DNA of 64,000 nt from Hordeum vulgare subsp. vulgare (taxonomy: Eukaryota; Streptophyta; Magnoliopsida; Poales; Poaceae): assembly GCF_904849725.1 (NCBI RefSeq), contig NC_058520.1, positions 540,258,083-540,322,082 on the forward strand. Direction: 5' to 3'. Position 1 is the first letter of the stretch. Each line of letters opens with the position of its first letter. The notes below the pieces were generated by a model. It was not told the origin of the DNA. It saw only the letters and a program-made list of their open reading frames with translations, and did no database searches. Made by a program: the position numbers and the translations under genes. This document shows positions 1-10,298 of this stretch, in pieces.

Positions 1-857
1 ACTCAGAATGACAATCACGCTCTCAATAGTTGGTGCTTTTTATAAGAAGAGGATGACTCAACAGTAAAGTAAAATAGATAGACCCTTCGCAATGGGAAGC
101 ATTGATTTGTAGAGGTGCCAGAGCTTGAGCTTTTAAAACAGGGATGAATCAAAATTTTGGGTGGTATGCTTTCATTGTCAACGCAACAACTAAAAGATCT
201 CAATATCTTCCATGATAAATACATTATAGGCGGTTTTTAACAGAAAGGTAAAGTTTTTACTCCCCCTCCACCAATCGATCACACTCCACGGTGGGCCGAA
301 TCCACGGGTACCGTCCATACAAACAACAATCCTGGGGGAGTTTTGTTTCATTAAATTTGATTTGACTTTTGAGCATGGAACTAGGCATCTCGATTACCAG
401 CCACTTTCTCGTGAATGATAGTGAATCAACACATATCTTGAGAAGAACTCACCTAGCATGGAAGATACTGATAGCCCCTAGTCACTACATGAGCGATTCG
501 GGCATACAAAACAAAATGTTTATTTGAAGATTTAGAGTATGGCACATGCAAATTTACTTAGGACGGCACATAAATACCACATATAGGTAGGTATGGTGGA
601 CTCATATGTCGCAAGTGGTTTCAAGGATTTTGGATGCACAAGCAGTCAGTCCACTTAGTGCAGGCGAAGGCTAGCAAAAGACGGGGAAGCGACCAACTAG
701 AGAGCAATAACGGTCATAATCATGTAGAGCGACAAAGCAACATTGAATCGGGCATGAAAGTGATATAACTGTTCTGAAATAAAAAAGATCATCTAGGCTT
801 GATAGACTTCTAGTCATAAACATGTGTAAGCATGTGCCAAGTCAATCCTAAAACTCT
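1..857 (-). mobile_element. Non-coding 3' region of element A
   Basis: There is no coding capacity here. The stretch matches the 3' internal region of element C closely: 1-590 corresponds to about 60720-61290, and 590-857 to about 62950-63870. The match includes shared blocks such as the one around 'gaagcattgatttgtagagg'. The correspondence shows that A and C belong to one family. It also supplies the uninterrupted version of the site where solo LTR D entered element C. Confidence 0.8.
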
Positions 858-887
858 CCCAAGCTTAGGCTTTTGGCCTAAGTTGGG
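858..887 (-). repeat. Conserved hairpin after the last ORF of element A
   Basis: CTTAGGC and GCCTAAG pair around a 5-nt loop, and flanking CCCAA/TTGGG extends the stem with a small bulge. The hairpin lies about 110 bp beyond the stop codon at 995 on the minus strand. A near-identical hairpin occurs in element C at 63874-63902. One arm contains AAGCTTGGG, the core of the family's polypurine tract. Its role is unknown. Confidence 0.7.
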
Positions 888-994
888 CTTGGCTACTCCG
901 GGCTCCAAGAGCTCCCTCCAACTCTGGGTTGGTACTAGTAGCTCCAAGAATCGTACGGGGCCTCGGGCGCATAGACTGATGTCCTGCTGTCCTC

Positions 995-2105
995 TCAAGA
1001 AGAAGGCTCCTCTTCCTCGGAAACAACCCCCTCCATTGGATCGTGGAACTGCTGCCGGATCACGAACTCGTCCAACTCAATCGTGGTGAAGGACCATCCA
1101 TTCTTGCTAGTATAATCAAACAAAAGTGGTGCAGGTAGACGGATCTCACGAATAGCAAAATCGCCAAACCTCATAATATAAACTAGGTTACCAAACTCGG
1201 AAGTCCTAGTAACAAACTCATGCCTCTTCATAGCGGTAAGATCAAAGCTTATGAATAGAAAAGCCGCATCATCCATGCGCACAGTGCACTTGAGATGCTC
1301 GAGGATAAGCGTGGCATAAATGCCACCAAAGTGAGGCCCTTTGCCGATGTTAGCGACGAGGCAACGAGCAATCAAAGCACCAATATTATACGTGTTATCT
1401 CCTAAGAGGGCGGCTGCCAAGATAGCAATATCTGGAGCCGAAATGTTCCTCATGTTCTCATTGCTAACACTCCTCGAGCAATATAGTATGCGAAATACGT
1501 GATGTGGGGAAACAAGATGCTGGAAATCTTCCCCCGATGAATGTCTTGCAGATCCTTGCTGCAAAGGAGACGAATAGGCATTTCAGCTCGTAGGGCTGAA
1601 CTTTCATTCTAGTCGTCTTCCCGACATTCAGCACACCTATAATGTCACAAAATTCTTCCAAAGACATGGTAAAGAAATCCTCATATAATCTGAATTCAAT
1701 CATGGAAGTTTTATCATTATATCTAAACCAGTTGACAAAATAATAGATGAGTTTTGTGTATTGTGGCACACGTCGTGTTAGGAGACATGTCAAACTTGCA
1801 GCTGCAGAGAGGTTATCAAACTCATCCTTAATACCTGTCGCCATAAGGAATTCTGAACACATGTATGTCATGGCACATGCCGTGTCCGTCTCGTGGAGCA
1901 ACTCCGGTGGCACGATATCATCATTGTAACTTGTCCTTATAGTAGAGGGTGAAGCTGCAGCTCTAGTTAGTCTATCGGTAGGCTCGGGTCTCTTATTACC
2001 AATCCATCCTTTTGCTTTTCCAAACAAACTGATTTCTGAAATTTTTGGTACATCACAAAAATGAAGGTTTAAGCAAAATGAGTTGGAGCAAACTATTCTA
2101 CTCAC
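995..2105 (-). pseudogene. Third ORF of element A, unknown function (frameshifted)
   Basis: Two overlapping reading frames, 2105-1464 (213 codons) and 1564-995 (189 codons), look like one protein of roughly 350 residues broken by a frameshift near 1500. The first part contains a segment reading FRLYEDFFTMSLEEFCDIIG. The second contains a conserved-looking YNIGALIARCL segment and an FGGIYA motif. It sits where pol would be in an autonomous element, downstream of the protease, and no RT, RNase H or integrase motif is present. From memory, similar ORFs accompany RT-less gypsy elements of Triticeae and resemble what is loosely called a putative plant transposon protein. I cannot assign a biochemical function. 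It ends about 100 bp before the hairpin at 858-887. Confidence 0.6.
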
Positions 2106-2825
2106 TTCCCCAAGGTATAAACTTGCATCAAAACTTCATAAATAAATTTCTAAACATGCATGCAAGCTCATATGAATAGCACCAAGAACTCCTAAATACT
2201 CACAAATAAGACTACCAATCAAAATTCTAATTGGAGGGGCGAAGGAGTCACATACCAAGGAGCAAATGCTCAAATTCTCAATGCAAATAATGGGCTATAG
2301 AGAGAGATCGAAATTTGCCACCAAGAACAGCAAGAACTCGAGCTCAAGGAGAAAAATCAGGATTTTGGGAGTGAGAGAGAGAGAAGGGAAGACGAAATAC
2401 CTGGATAGGGCACCAGGTGGGCCCAGGCGCCATGTGGGCGCGACTAGGGGCCATGTCGCGCCATCTGGATGCCTGGATCAGGGGTGCCCCCCCCCCCAGG
2501 TCAGCCCCAGGTGCCCCTTTGTCTTTTTTTGATGGAAATTTTTATTATAATTTTTCTAGATTTTTTCTGACAACTTCAGTTTTGAAAAAAAATCGAAGTA
2601 CCGAAAGCTGCAAAACTTCCGGAAAGCTCGAAACAATGGTTAAACATATGAAGCTTCAAAAACATAAATCTTTGGTAAAGCAAGGAGGATGAAAGATAAA
2701 GGAAATGAAAACATGACAAGCTTCTCTTTTTACTCATATAAAACATGTTTGTTAGCAAGGTTGATCAAGTCTTACTACCAAACAAGTGATATATCGAGCA
2801 AACTGTTTTACTTCTTATAAAGCAA
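2106..2825. other. Element A spacer between protease and third ORF
   Basis: No gene is recognised. The stretch is purine-rich at 2330-2400 (GAGAGA) and GC-rich at 2405-2520, with a run of 11 C at 2487-2497. On the minus strand it separates the end of the protease reading frame from the third ORF. Confidence 0.55.
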
Positions 2826-3877
2826 TCATGGTACCTTTATTTTAATGGATGTTGTCCCCACCATAATGGTTTTGTATTTGTGGTGCACATGTAGAGGACA
2901 ATCCCACTCTCCAACCTTCACGGTCTCAATATTATCAATAGAATTAAGGCCATGCCTTTTATCAATCTTCTTTGAAAAATATATTGTGTGCTCCTTCTCT
3001 TTAACATTGAAAGTCACCTTTCCTTTATTGCAATCAATAATAGCACATGCGGTGTTAAGAAAAGGTCTACCAAGAATAATAGACATGCTCACATCTTCGG
3101 GCATGTCGAGCACAACAAATTCAGTAAGGATCAAGCAATTAGCAACTTCAACAGGAACATCCTCACAAATACCAACTGGAACACATGTTGACCTATCAGC
3201 CATTTGAAGAGAGATATCTGTAGGGATTAGTTTATCTAGACAAAGCCTTTTGTAAAGAAAGAAAGGCATAACACTCACTCCTGCACCAAGATCACATAAA
3301 GCAGTTCTGACATAATTATTTTTATGGAGCAAGGAATGGTGAGTATACCTGGATCACCAAGCTTCTCAGGAATCTTACCACTGAAAGAGTAATTAGCAAG
3401 CATAGTAGATATTGCCTCATTAGGAACTTTTATTTTATTAGTAACAATATCTTTCATATACCTCGAGTACGGAGGCAACTTAATAGCATCAGTCAAAGGA
3501 ATTTGAAGAAAAAGAGGTTTCATCCATTCACAAAATTTATTGTAATGATCTTCTTCTTTGGTTTTGAAAGATTTACGTGGGGAGGGCATTGATTTCTGTA
3601 CCCATGGTTCTCTTTCCTTCCCATGTCTTCTTGCAACAAAGTCTTCTCTAGTATATCTCTTGCGCTTGTCGGGTGCTTCTTCTTCTTGTACTTCAGGAGG
3701 ATCATTCTTCTCATTATCTTTATCAGGTTCAGCACCATCTTCAGTTTCAGCATCAGAAATAGATATACTATTAGGATCAACAATAGGTTCTTCATCAATT
3801 ATGGGATCATTGGAGTTATCAGCTTCCTTGTGTTTCTTCCTCTTCTTCGGGGAGCTGACAACGTCTTCTTCCTGCAA
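2826..3877 (-). pseudogene. Element A gag C-terminus plus aspartic protease (frameshifted)
   Basis: The frame 3877-3275 encodes a charged, low-complexity Lys/Asp/Glu-rich stretch, then a segment with KFCEWMKPLFLQIPLTDAIK typical of plant gypsy polyproteins just before the protease. A frameshift near 3300 leads into the frame 3332-2826. That frame has the protease signature CDLGAGVSVMP (catalytic Asp in D-L-G-A) followed by the flap and hydrophobic IILGRPFLNTA segment. Retrotransposon proteases of this type mature the Gag polyprotein in the virus-like particle. The copy is inactive as it stands because the frames are broken. Confidence 0.8.
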
Positions 3878-4171
3878 TTGAGAATCTTGCTCGATCCTCT
3901 TTGGATGCCCCTCCGGATAGAGGGGGTCCTGGGTGTGTGTACCACCTCGGGTCTTTATACCATACGCTTATGTATCAACTTGTTTGCAATTGTTAGCAAG
4001 CAAATCTTTTTGCACATTACAAATTTGTTCAAGCTGACTTTGAACCATATGAAAATGCTTAACAAGACCTTTAACATCTTTAGCAGCTCTACTCAAAACA
4101 TCAAGCAGACTTTTGATAGCAAGGGAATTGTCATGCAATTGGCTTTGAATCCTCTCATTAAAGTGACTTTG
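3878..4171 (-). pseudogene. Degenerate gag spacer of element A
   Basis: This connects the gag stop near 4172 with the protease-bearing frame starting near 3877. Broken minus-strand reading suggests a coiled Gag C-terminal region with scattered stops. It is part of element A and not a separate gene. Confidence 0.45.
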
Positions 4172-5363
4172 CTAGACAATGAAATTATCAAGCTCATCTA
4201 AACATTGATCAGGGGGCTTACCATGAGGGATGTCACTTGCATTGAATTCTAAAAGAGAGTATACCTCTACCATAGGTGGGTGAGTGGTAGGCTCACATAA
4301 TTTCTCAATAGGAGGTAGATTCTTCACATCCTCAGCTTTAATGCCTCTCTCTTTAATAGACTTCTTGGCTTCTTGCATAACTTCGGGGCTTAAGAAAAGC
4401 ATACCCCTCTTCTTTGGTGGTGGAGGTGGTTCAGGAACGAGCCAATCATCATGATTCTTAGCTATCTTGCCCATTAGTTCTTCAGCCTCGTTCGTGTTCT
4501 TTCCCTGAAAACACAACCAACACAACTATCCAGATAGGTTCTAGATTCATCGGTTAGACCAGCATAAAATATATCAAGCAATTCATTCTTAGGGACTCCA
4601 TGTCCCGGTCTAGCCTTGAGTAAAGTGCAATACCTCCCCCAAGCTTTAGGGAGGTGCTCATACTGCAACTGTTTAAAGTTATATATTCTTTGTAAAGCAG
4701 CATGTTGCTTATGAGCAGGAAAATATTTAGCAACAAAAGATTGAGCTAAATCTTGAGGACTCTTAAGGGAACCATATGGTAGTGCATCATACCATGCTTT
4801 AGCATCTCCCTTCAAAGAGAAAGGAAGTAGCTTAGTAACATAATAATTTCTCTTATTGTCCTCTGTAGTGAATAAGCCACCCAACTCAGTGAGTTTGGTA
4901 AGGTGTGCAATAGCGTCATCACTTTCTCTGCCATAAAAGGGGTCAGCTTCAACTGTGTATATAAGTGAAAGATCGACAGAGAAATCAAAATCAGCATCCT
5001 CAATGCAAATAGGAGATGAAGCAAATTCGGGATCAGGAGTAAATTTGTTCTTCACATAATGCTTTTCAAGAAGCTTCTTAACAGCAGTAGGGTCAGAGTT
5101 AGCACACTCTGTAAGCTCCCTGCATAAATCATCATCAAGCTCAATATAATCATCATCAAGAATTCTTTCCTTGAGACCACTCAAGTCTGGGTAACCAAAG
5201 GATCTACCAATGGGGTAGCGTGTAACAAGAATTTCAATTCCAGACTGCTTCGCAACCTTAGCAATCTGAGACTCAATAAAATAACCAAGTAAACCAGTCT
5301 CATCAATAGTAGTAGAAGCATCATCAAAAGTATCAGACATAGTGACGGACTCGGTAGAAGCAG
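4172..5363 (-). pseudogene. Element A gag (interrupted and frameshifted)
   Basis: This is retrotransposon Gag, the structural protein that packages element RNA. The frame from 5363 to 4474 carries the capsid-like retrotransposon Gag core, recognisable by KGDAKAWYDALPYG, the FVAKYFPAHK segment and the LLDIFYAGLTDESRTYLDS block. A frameshift near 4500 continues the product in the frame 4525-4172, which has a proline run and ends at a stop. The N-terminal codons lie on the far side of element B, at about 13609-13574. B therefore entered between two codons of this gag, and the duplicated 5 bp AGCAG flanks it. Confidence 0.85.
5359..5363 (+). repeat. Target site duplication of element B, left copy
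   Basis: AGCAG directly precedes the LTR start TGATACG. The same five bases follow the LTR end at 13574-13578. Confidence 0.9.
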
Positions 5364-6965
5364 TGATACGTCTCAAACGTATCTATAATTTTTGATGGTT
5401 TCATGCTGTTATCTTGTCATCTTTGGATGTTTTATGTACCTTTTATATCTTTTTTGGGACTAACATATTAATTCACTGCCAAGTGCCAGTTCCTGTTTTT
5501 TCTGTGTTTTTGGCTCTTTTCAAATCTGATTTTGGAACGGAGTCCAAACGGAATAAAATCCCCGAACGGAAGAAGATCAAGGGGCCTGTGGGCCAAGCTA
5601 GGAGGGCTCCTGGGAGCCCACAAGCCCCCACTCCGCCACCAGGGGGAGGCGGCGATGGCAGGGCTTGTGGCCTCCCTGGCCGCCCCCTGACCTAGATCCT
5701 TGGCCCATATATTCCCAAAAATTCAGCAAAAAATCAGGGGAGCCTCGAAAATACTTTTCCGCCGCCGCAAGCTTCCGTTTCCGCGAGATCTCATCTGGAG
5801 ACCCTTCCCGGCACCCTGCCGGAGGGGACTTTGGAGTTGGAGGGCTTCATCATCATCATCATCGCCCCTCCAATGACTCGTGAGTAGTTCACTTCAGACC
5901 GACGAGTCCGTAATTAGTAGCTAGGTGGCTTCTTCTCTCTCTTGGATCTTCAATACAAAGTTCTCCATAATCTTCATGGAGATCTATCCGATGTAATCTT
6001 CTTTGGCGGTGTGTTTGTCGAGATCCGATGAATTGTGGATTTGTGATCAGATTATCTATGATATATATTTGAGTCTTTGTTGATTTCTTTTATGCATGAT
6101 TTGATATCCTTGTAAGTCTCTCCGAGTCTTGTGTTTCGTTTGGCCAACTAGATCTATGATTCTTGCAATGGGAGAAGTGCTTGGTTTTGGGTTCTACCAT
6201 GTGGTGACCTTTCCCAGTGACAGTAGGGGCAACAAGGCACACATTAATTAGTTGCCATCAAGGGTAACAAGATGGGCTCTGGCGTTGATATGAGATTGTC
6301 CATCTACATCATGTCATCTTGCTTAAGGCGTTACTCTGTTCTTTTGGACTTAATACACTAGATGCATGCTGGATAGCGGTCGACGTGTGGAGTAATAGTA
6401 GTAGATGCAGAAAGTATCAGTCTACTTGTTTTGGACGTGATGCCTATAGATATAATCATTGCCATAGATATCGTCATGACTTTGCGTGGTTCTATCAATT
6501 GCTCGACAGTAATTTGTTCACCCACCGTCTACTTGATTTTATGAGAGAAGCCACTAGTAAACACTACGGCCCCGGGGTCTATTCACATCCATCGTTTACA
6601 CCTCCGCTTTTACTTTGCTTTGTTACTTTGTCGCTTTCGGTTCTCACTTGGCGAACAATCTATAAGGGATTGACAACCCCTTCATAGCATTGGGAGCAAG
6701 CTTTTGTGTTTGTGCAGGATCTTGTGATACTCCTCCACTGGATTGATACCTTGGTTCTCAAACTGAGGGAAATACTTACCACCGTTGTGCTACATCACCC
6801 TTTCCGCTTCGAGGGACCACCAACGCAAGGCTCCAAGGCCACAGGGGAAATCCTTTGCATATTTGCCTAGGAAGTCCCTTAAGGCGTAGCCGCAGCAGAA
6901 GGATTCCTGGTGCCGTCGACAAGACTATTCCTGTCGCCATTGCCGGGGAAGCACAACTGACATCA
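5364..6965 (+). repeat. 5' LTR of element B
   Basis: The LTR starts TGATACGTCTC and ends GACATCA, matching the copy at 11956-13573 over its full length. It lacks about 17 bp near 5560 that are present in the other LTR. The U3-like part contains a CATATATTC box at 5706-5714, followed by GC-rich leader-like sequence. Confidence 0.92.
5706..5714 (+). promoter_or_regulatory. Putative TATA box in 5' LTR of element B
   Basis: CATATATTC lies after a GC-rich block in the position expected for the LTR promoter. The same box region is present in the 3' LTR near 12315. It is inferred from sequence only. Confidence 0.4.
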
Positions 6966-6975
6966 GAAGTATTTC

Positions 6976-6992
6976 TGGCGCCGTTGCCGGGG
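6976..6992 (+). other. Primer binding site of element B, tRNA-Asp type
   Basis: TGGCGCCGTTGCCGGGG lies 10 nt after the 5' LTR end. It is complementary to the 3' end of plant tRNA-Asp(GUC), which ends CCCCGGCAACGGCGCCA. The primer site fixes the orientation of B as plus strand. Confidence 0.88.
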
Positions 6993-7201
6993 AGGAGAGA
7001 TCAAGATCTATCCAAGTAGGTCTCACAAACTCATCTCCTGCATTTACTTTTGTTGCTAGTTGCCTCTCGTTTTCCTCTCCCCCACTTCACATTTGTCGTT
7101 TTCATTTGCCTTTCTCCTTCGTCGTTTTCTTTTTGCCTTTGTCGTTTTCCTTTGCCGGTTTTCTCGCTTGCTTGTGTGCTTGTTTGTTTGTTGAAGTCAT
7201 C

Positions 7202-8232
7202 ATGGCTGAAAACACCAAACTTTGCAACTTCCCGAGCACTAATAATAATGATTTTATTAGTACTCTGATTGCTCCCGCCACTAGTGCGGAATCGTATGAA
7301 ATCAACGCAGCTTTGCTGAATCTTGTTATGAAAGAGAAATTCTCTGGCCTTCCTAGTGAAGATGTTTCATCCCATCTCAATACCTTCATTGAGATTTGTG
7401 ATATGCAAAAGAAAAAAGATGTGGATAATGACGTGATTAAGTTGAAACTTTTTCCTTTCTCGTTGCGAGATCGCGCAAAAACTTGGTTTTCTTCTTTGCC
7501 TAAAAATAGTATCGATTCTTGGATAAGTGCAAAGATGCTTACATATCCAAGTATTTTCCGCTGGCTAAGATCATCTCCTTACGTAACGATATCATGGATT
7601 TCAAGCAACTTGATCATGAACACGTTGCACAATCTTGGGAGAGGATGAAACTTATGATTAGAAATTATCTCGCTCATGTCTTGAGTTTGTGGATGATTAT
7701 ACAAATCTTTTACGCTGGCTTGAATTTCGCTTCTCGCAATATCTTGGACTCCGCCTCAGGTGGAACGTTCATGGAAATCACGTTAGGATCCGCTACAAAA
7801 CTCCTAGACAATATCATGACCAACTACTCTCAGTGGCACACTCAAAGGTCGCCTGCTAGCAAAAAGGTGCATGCTATAGAAGAGATTAACTCGCTTAGTG
7901 CTAAGATGGACGAGTTGATGAATTTGGTTGCTAGTAGAAACACTACCGTAGATCCTAATGACATGCCACTATCTTCTTTGATTGAGAGTAGCAACGCTAG
8001 TTTGGACGTGAATTTTGTTGGTAGGAACAATTTTCGCAACAACAATGCTTTTAGAGGAAACTATGTTCCTAGGCCTTTTCCTAGTAACTCCTCTAACAAT
8101 TATGGAAATTCCTACAGCAACACTTATGGAAATCACAAAAAATTACCGTGTGATTTAGAGAGTAATATCAAAGAGTTCATCAACTCTCAAAAGATTTTCA
8201 ATGCGTCCATAGAGAAAAACTACTCAAAATAG
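7202..8232 (+). pseudogene. Element B gag (frameshifted)
   Basis: The likely start is the ATG at 7202, 237 bp after the LTR. The first frame carries a Gag core with SHLNTFIEICDMQKKKDV and LFPFSLRDRAKTWFSSLP. Near 7540 a frameshift moves the product to another frame, which continues through WERMKLMIRNY, IFYAGLNFASRNILDSASGG and an Asn-rich tail to a TAG at 8230-8232. The pattern is that of plant Ty3/gypsy Gag without a clear zinc knuckle. Homology to the Gag of element A is visible in the order of blocks, but the two are diverged. Confidence 0.82.
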
Positions 8233-8237
8233 ACGAT

Positions 8238-9274
8238 TTGGCTAAGAGCGTTGATAGGATGTCTTGTGATATTGATGCTTTGAAAGTTAGATGCGCTCCT
8301 CCCAAGGTCAACTTGGATGAAACTTTGAAAGCTATGCATGTCTCCATGAATGAGAGCAAAGAAAGAACCGCCCAAATTCGCGCTAGGCATGAATGGTTTA
8401 AAAGGGTGCGTTCTAGTGGTGCAAATCACGAAGATCTTAAAGTGCTTGGTGTGTCTCCTCTTGAATCTTTGTTTTCGCATGTCAACCCTATTTATGGAGG
8501 GGCTGGATATGAATCCACTTTGGTTGAAAAACGCCCCAATGATTCGGAGTCCACCTATCTTGATGATAAAGGTGTGGAGAGTGGAGTAGAAGAAGTCAAA
8601 AATTGGGTAGTAATGAAACTCCCACTTTGGATTTCAAGGAATTCAATTATTATAATTGCTCCTTGTTTGAATGCATTTCTTTGATGCAATCCATTGCAAA
8701 CTCTCCACATGCTTATAGCCAAAGCAAAGCCTTTACCGCGCATATCGTAGGTGCTATGATGAAATTTCTTGAAGAGAAGCTCGAACTAGAAGTCTCTATA
8801 CCTAGAAAACTTCATGATGAATGGGAACCTACTATCAAAATCAAGATCAAAAACTATGAGTGCAATGCTTTGTGTGATTTGGGTGCTAGTGTTTCCGCGA
8901 TTCCGAAGTCTTTATGTGATATTCTTGGTTTTCATGAGATTGAAGAGTGTTCTCTTAATTTGCATCTTGCGGATTCTACTGTCAACAAACCCATGGGAAA
9001 GATCGATGATGTTCTTATTGTTGCAAATAAGAACTATGTACCCGTGGATTTCATTGTACTTGACATAGATTGCAATCCTTCATGTCCCATTATTCTTGGT
9101 AGACCTTTCCTAAGGACTATTGGTGCTATCATCGATATGAAGGAAGGGAATAGTAGATTTCAATTTCCTATAAAGAAGGGCATGGGGCACTTTCCTATAA
9201 AGAAAATAAGATTGCCTTATGAATCTATGATGAGGCCTACCTATGGTTTGAGCACCAAAGATGACTATACGTGA
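8238..9274 (+). pseudogene. Element B gag tail and aspartic protease (frameshifted)
   Basis: The frame 8238-8684 encodes the Gag/protease linker, and a frameshift near 8610 passes to the frame 8603-9274. The second frame contains the protease signature CDLGASVSAIPKSL, the hydrophobic strand CPIILGRPFLRTIGAIIDM and a tail ending at the TGA at 9272-9274. Nothing downstream resembles RT or integrase, so protease is the last product. The long well-preserved protease frame contrasts with the broken gag. Confidence 0.83.
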
Positions 9275-9319
9275 TTCCATCACTTTTTGCCTAGCTAAGG
9301 GCGTTAAACAAAAGCGCTT

Positions 9320-9337
9320 GTTGGGAGGCAACCCAAC
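9320..9337 (+). repeat. Conserved hairpin after the last stop codon of element B
   Basis: GTTGGG and CCCAAC pair around the loop AGGCAA, preceded by GCGCTT. The hairpin begins 46 bp after the protease stop. The same motif occurs in element E at 42990-43010 on the minus strand, also just after its last ORF. Confidence 0.72.
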
Positions 9338-9719
9338 GAATATATCCTTTTTATTTCTGTTTTGTGTTTTCCACACTTTCATAATTCTGTTATGATTGTG
9401 TTTTTTGTGTTTCTTTTTGCGTTTGTGCCAAGCAAAACCGTTATGATTAGTCTTGGGGATGATCGTTTGGTCATGCTGGAAAAGACAGAAACTTTCTGCT
9501 CACGGAAAGAATTTTCATTTTTTTTTCTATAAGAGATTTTGAGTTGATTTTTTTTTCTTCTGATTGCTACGTAAATTCTTCAGACTTCCGTAATTTTTCA
9601 GAATTTTTGAAGTACCAGAGGTATACGAAATATACAGATTGTTACAGACTGGTCTGCTGTTAACAGATTTTGTTTTTGTTGTGTTGGTTGCTTATTTTGA
9701 TGAAACTATGGATAGTATC

Positions 9720-9737
9720 GGGGGGGGGGGGGGGGGG
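9720..9737 (+). repeat. Poly-G run (18 G)
   Basis: An uninterrupted G homopolymer in the non-coding part of element B. Its length may be unstable or uncertain in assembly. Confidence 0.9.
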
Positions 9738-9938
9738 TATTAGCCATGGAAGATTGAAAATACAGTAACCCAACATCAGCACAAGTAGAATTTAAGTTTG
9801 CTACAGTACCTAAGGAAGTGGTGGTTTGCTTTCTCATACTAATGTTATCATGAGTTTCTGTTTAACTTTCGTGTTGTGAAGTTTTCAAGTTTTGGGTGAA
9901 GTTCTTATGGACAAAAAGATAAAGAGTGGCAAGAGCTC

Positions 9939-10007
9939 AAGCTTGGGGATGCCCAAGGCACCCCAAGAGATTCAAGGATGCCGTAAAAGCCTAAGCTTGG
10001 GGATGCC
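9939..10007 (+). repeat. Two internal polypurine-tract-like copies
   Basis: AAGCTTGGGGATGCC occurs at 9939-9953 and again at 9993-10007. It matches the AAGCTTGGGGATGC that abuts the 3' LTR at 11941-11954. Element E has two equivalent copies at 42322-42337 and 42381-42395 (minus strand). Confidence 0.75.
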
Positions 10008-10198
10008 CCGGGAAGGCATCCCCTCTTTCATCTTCAATCCATCGGTAACGTTACTTGGGGCTATATTTTTATTCACCACATGTTATGTGTTTTTGCTTGG
10101 AGCGTCTTGTATCGTATGAGTCTTTTATTTTTGTTGTGTCACAATCATCCTTGCTGCACACCTAGAGAGAGACATGCACTCACCGTGATTTTGTCGAG

Positions 10199-10298
10199 CT
10201 TCACTTATATCTTTTGGTAGACAATTCAGCTCACATGTGCTTCACTTATATCTTTTGAGCTAGATACTTTTGCTCTGTGTGCTTCACTTATATCTTTT
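10199..10298 (+). repeat. Three spaced copies of CTTCACTTATATCTTTT
   Basis: Copies start at about 10199, 10240 and 10282, so the spacing is about 41-42 bp. Each is followed by a short variable stretch with TGTG/AGC words. Related copies occur in element E at about 42003-42115 on the minus strand. Confidence 0.75.

Larger units (their letters stand above)
1..5363 (-). mobile_element. Gypsy element A, 3' (left) portion
   Basis: This is the larger, downstream part of a minus-strand Ty3/gypsy-type LTR element whose 5' LTR lies at 13796-15189. Reading on the minus strand, it holds the rest of gag, an aspartic protease, a third ORF of unknown function and a long non-coding 3' region. No reverse transcriptase or integrase is visible, so it looks non-autonomous. 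Its 3' LTR would lie to the left of the window. The gag reading frame runs on from 13574 into 5363 once element B and one copy of its target duplication are ignored, which proves the two parts were one element. Confidence 0.88.

Noticed and set aside
3558..4201. Plus-strand ORFs with transmembrane-like stretches
   Set aside because: Antisense of the acidic/lysine-rich gag-protease linker of element A.
7050..7268. ORF with hydrophobic N-terminus resembling a signal peptide
   Set aside because: It lies in the T/C-rich leader of element B between primer site and gag; the hydrophobicity comes from pyrimidine-rich DNA.
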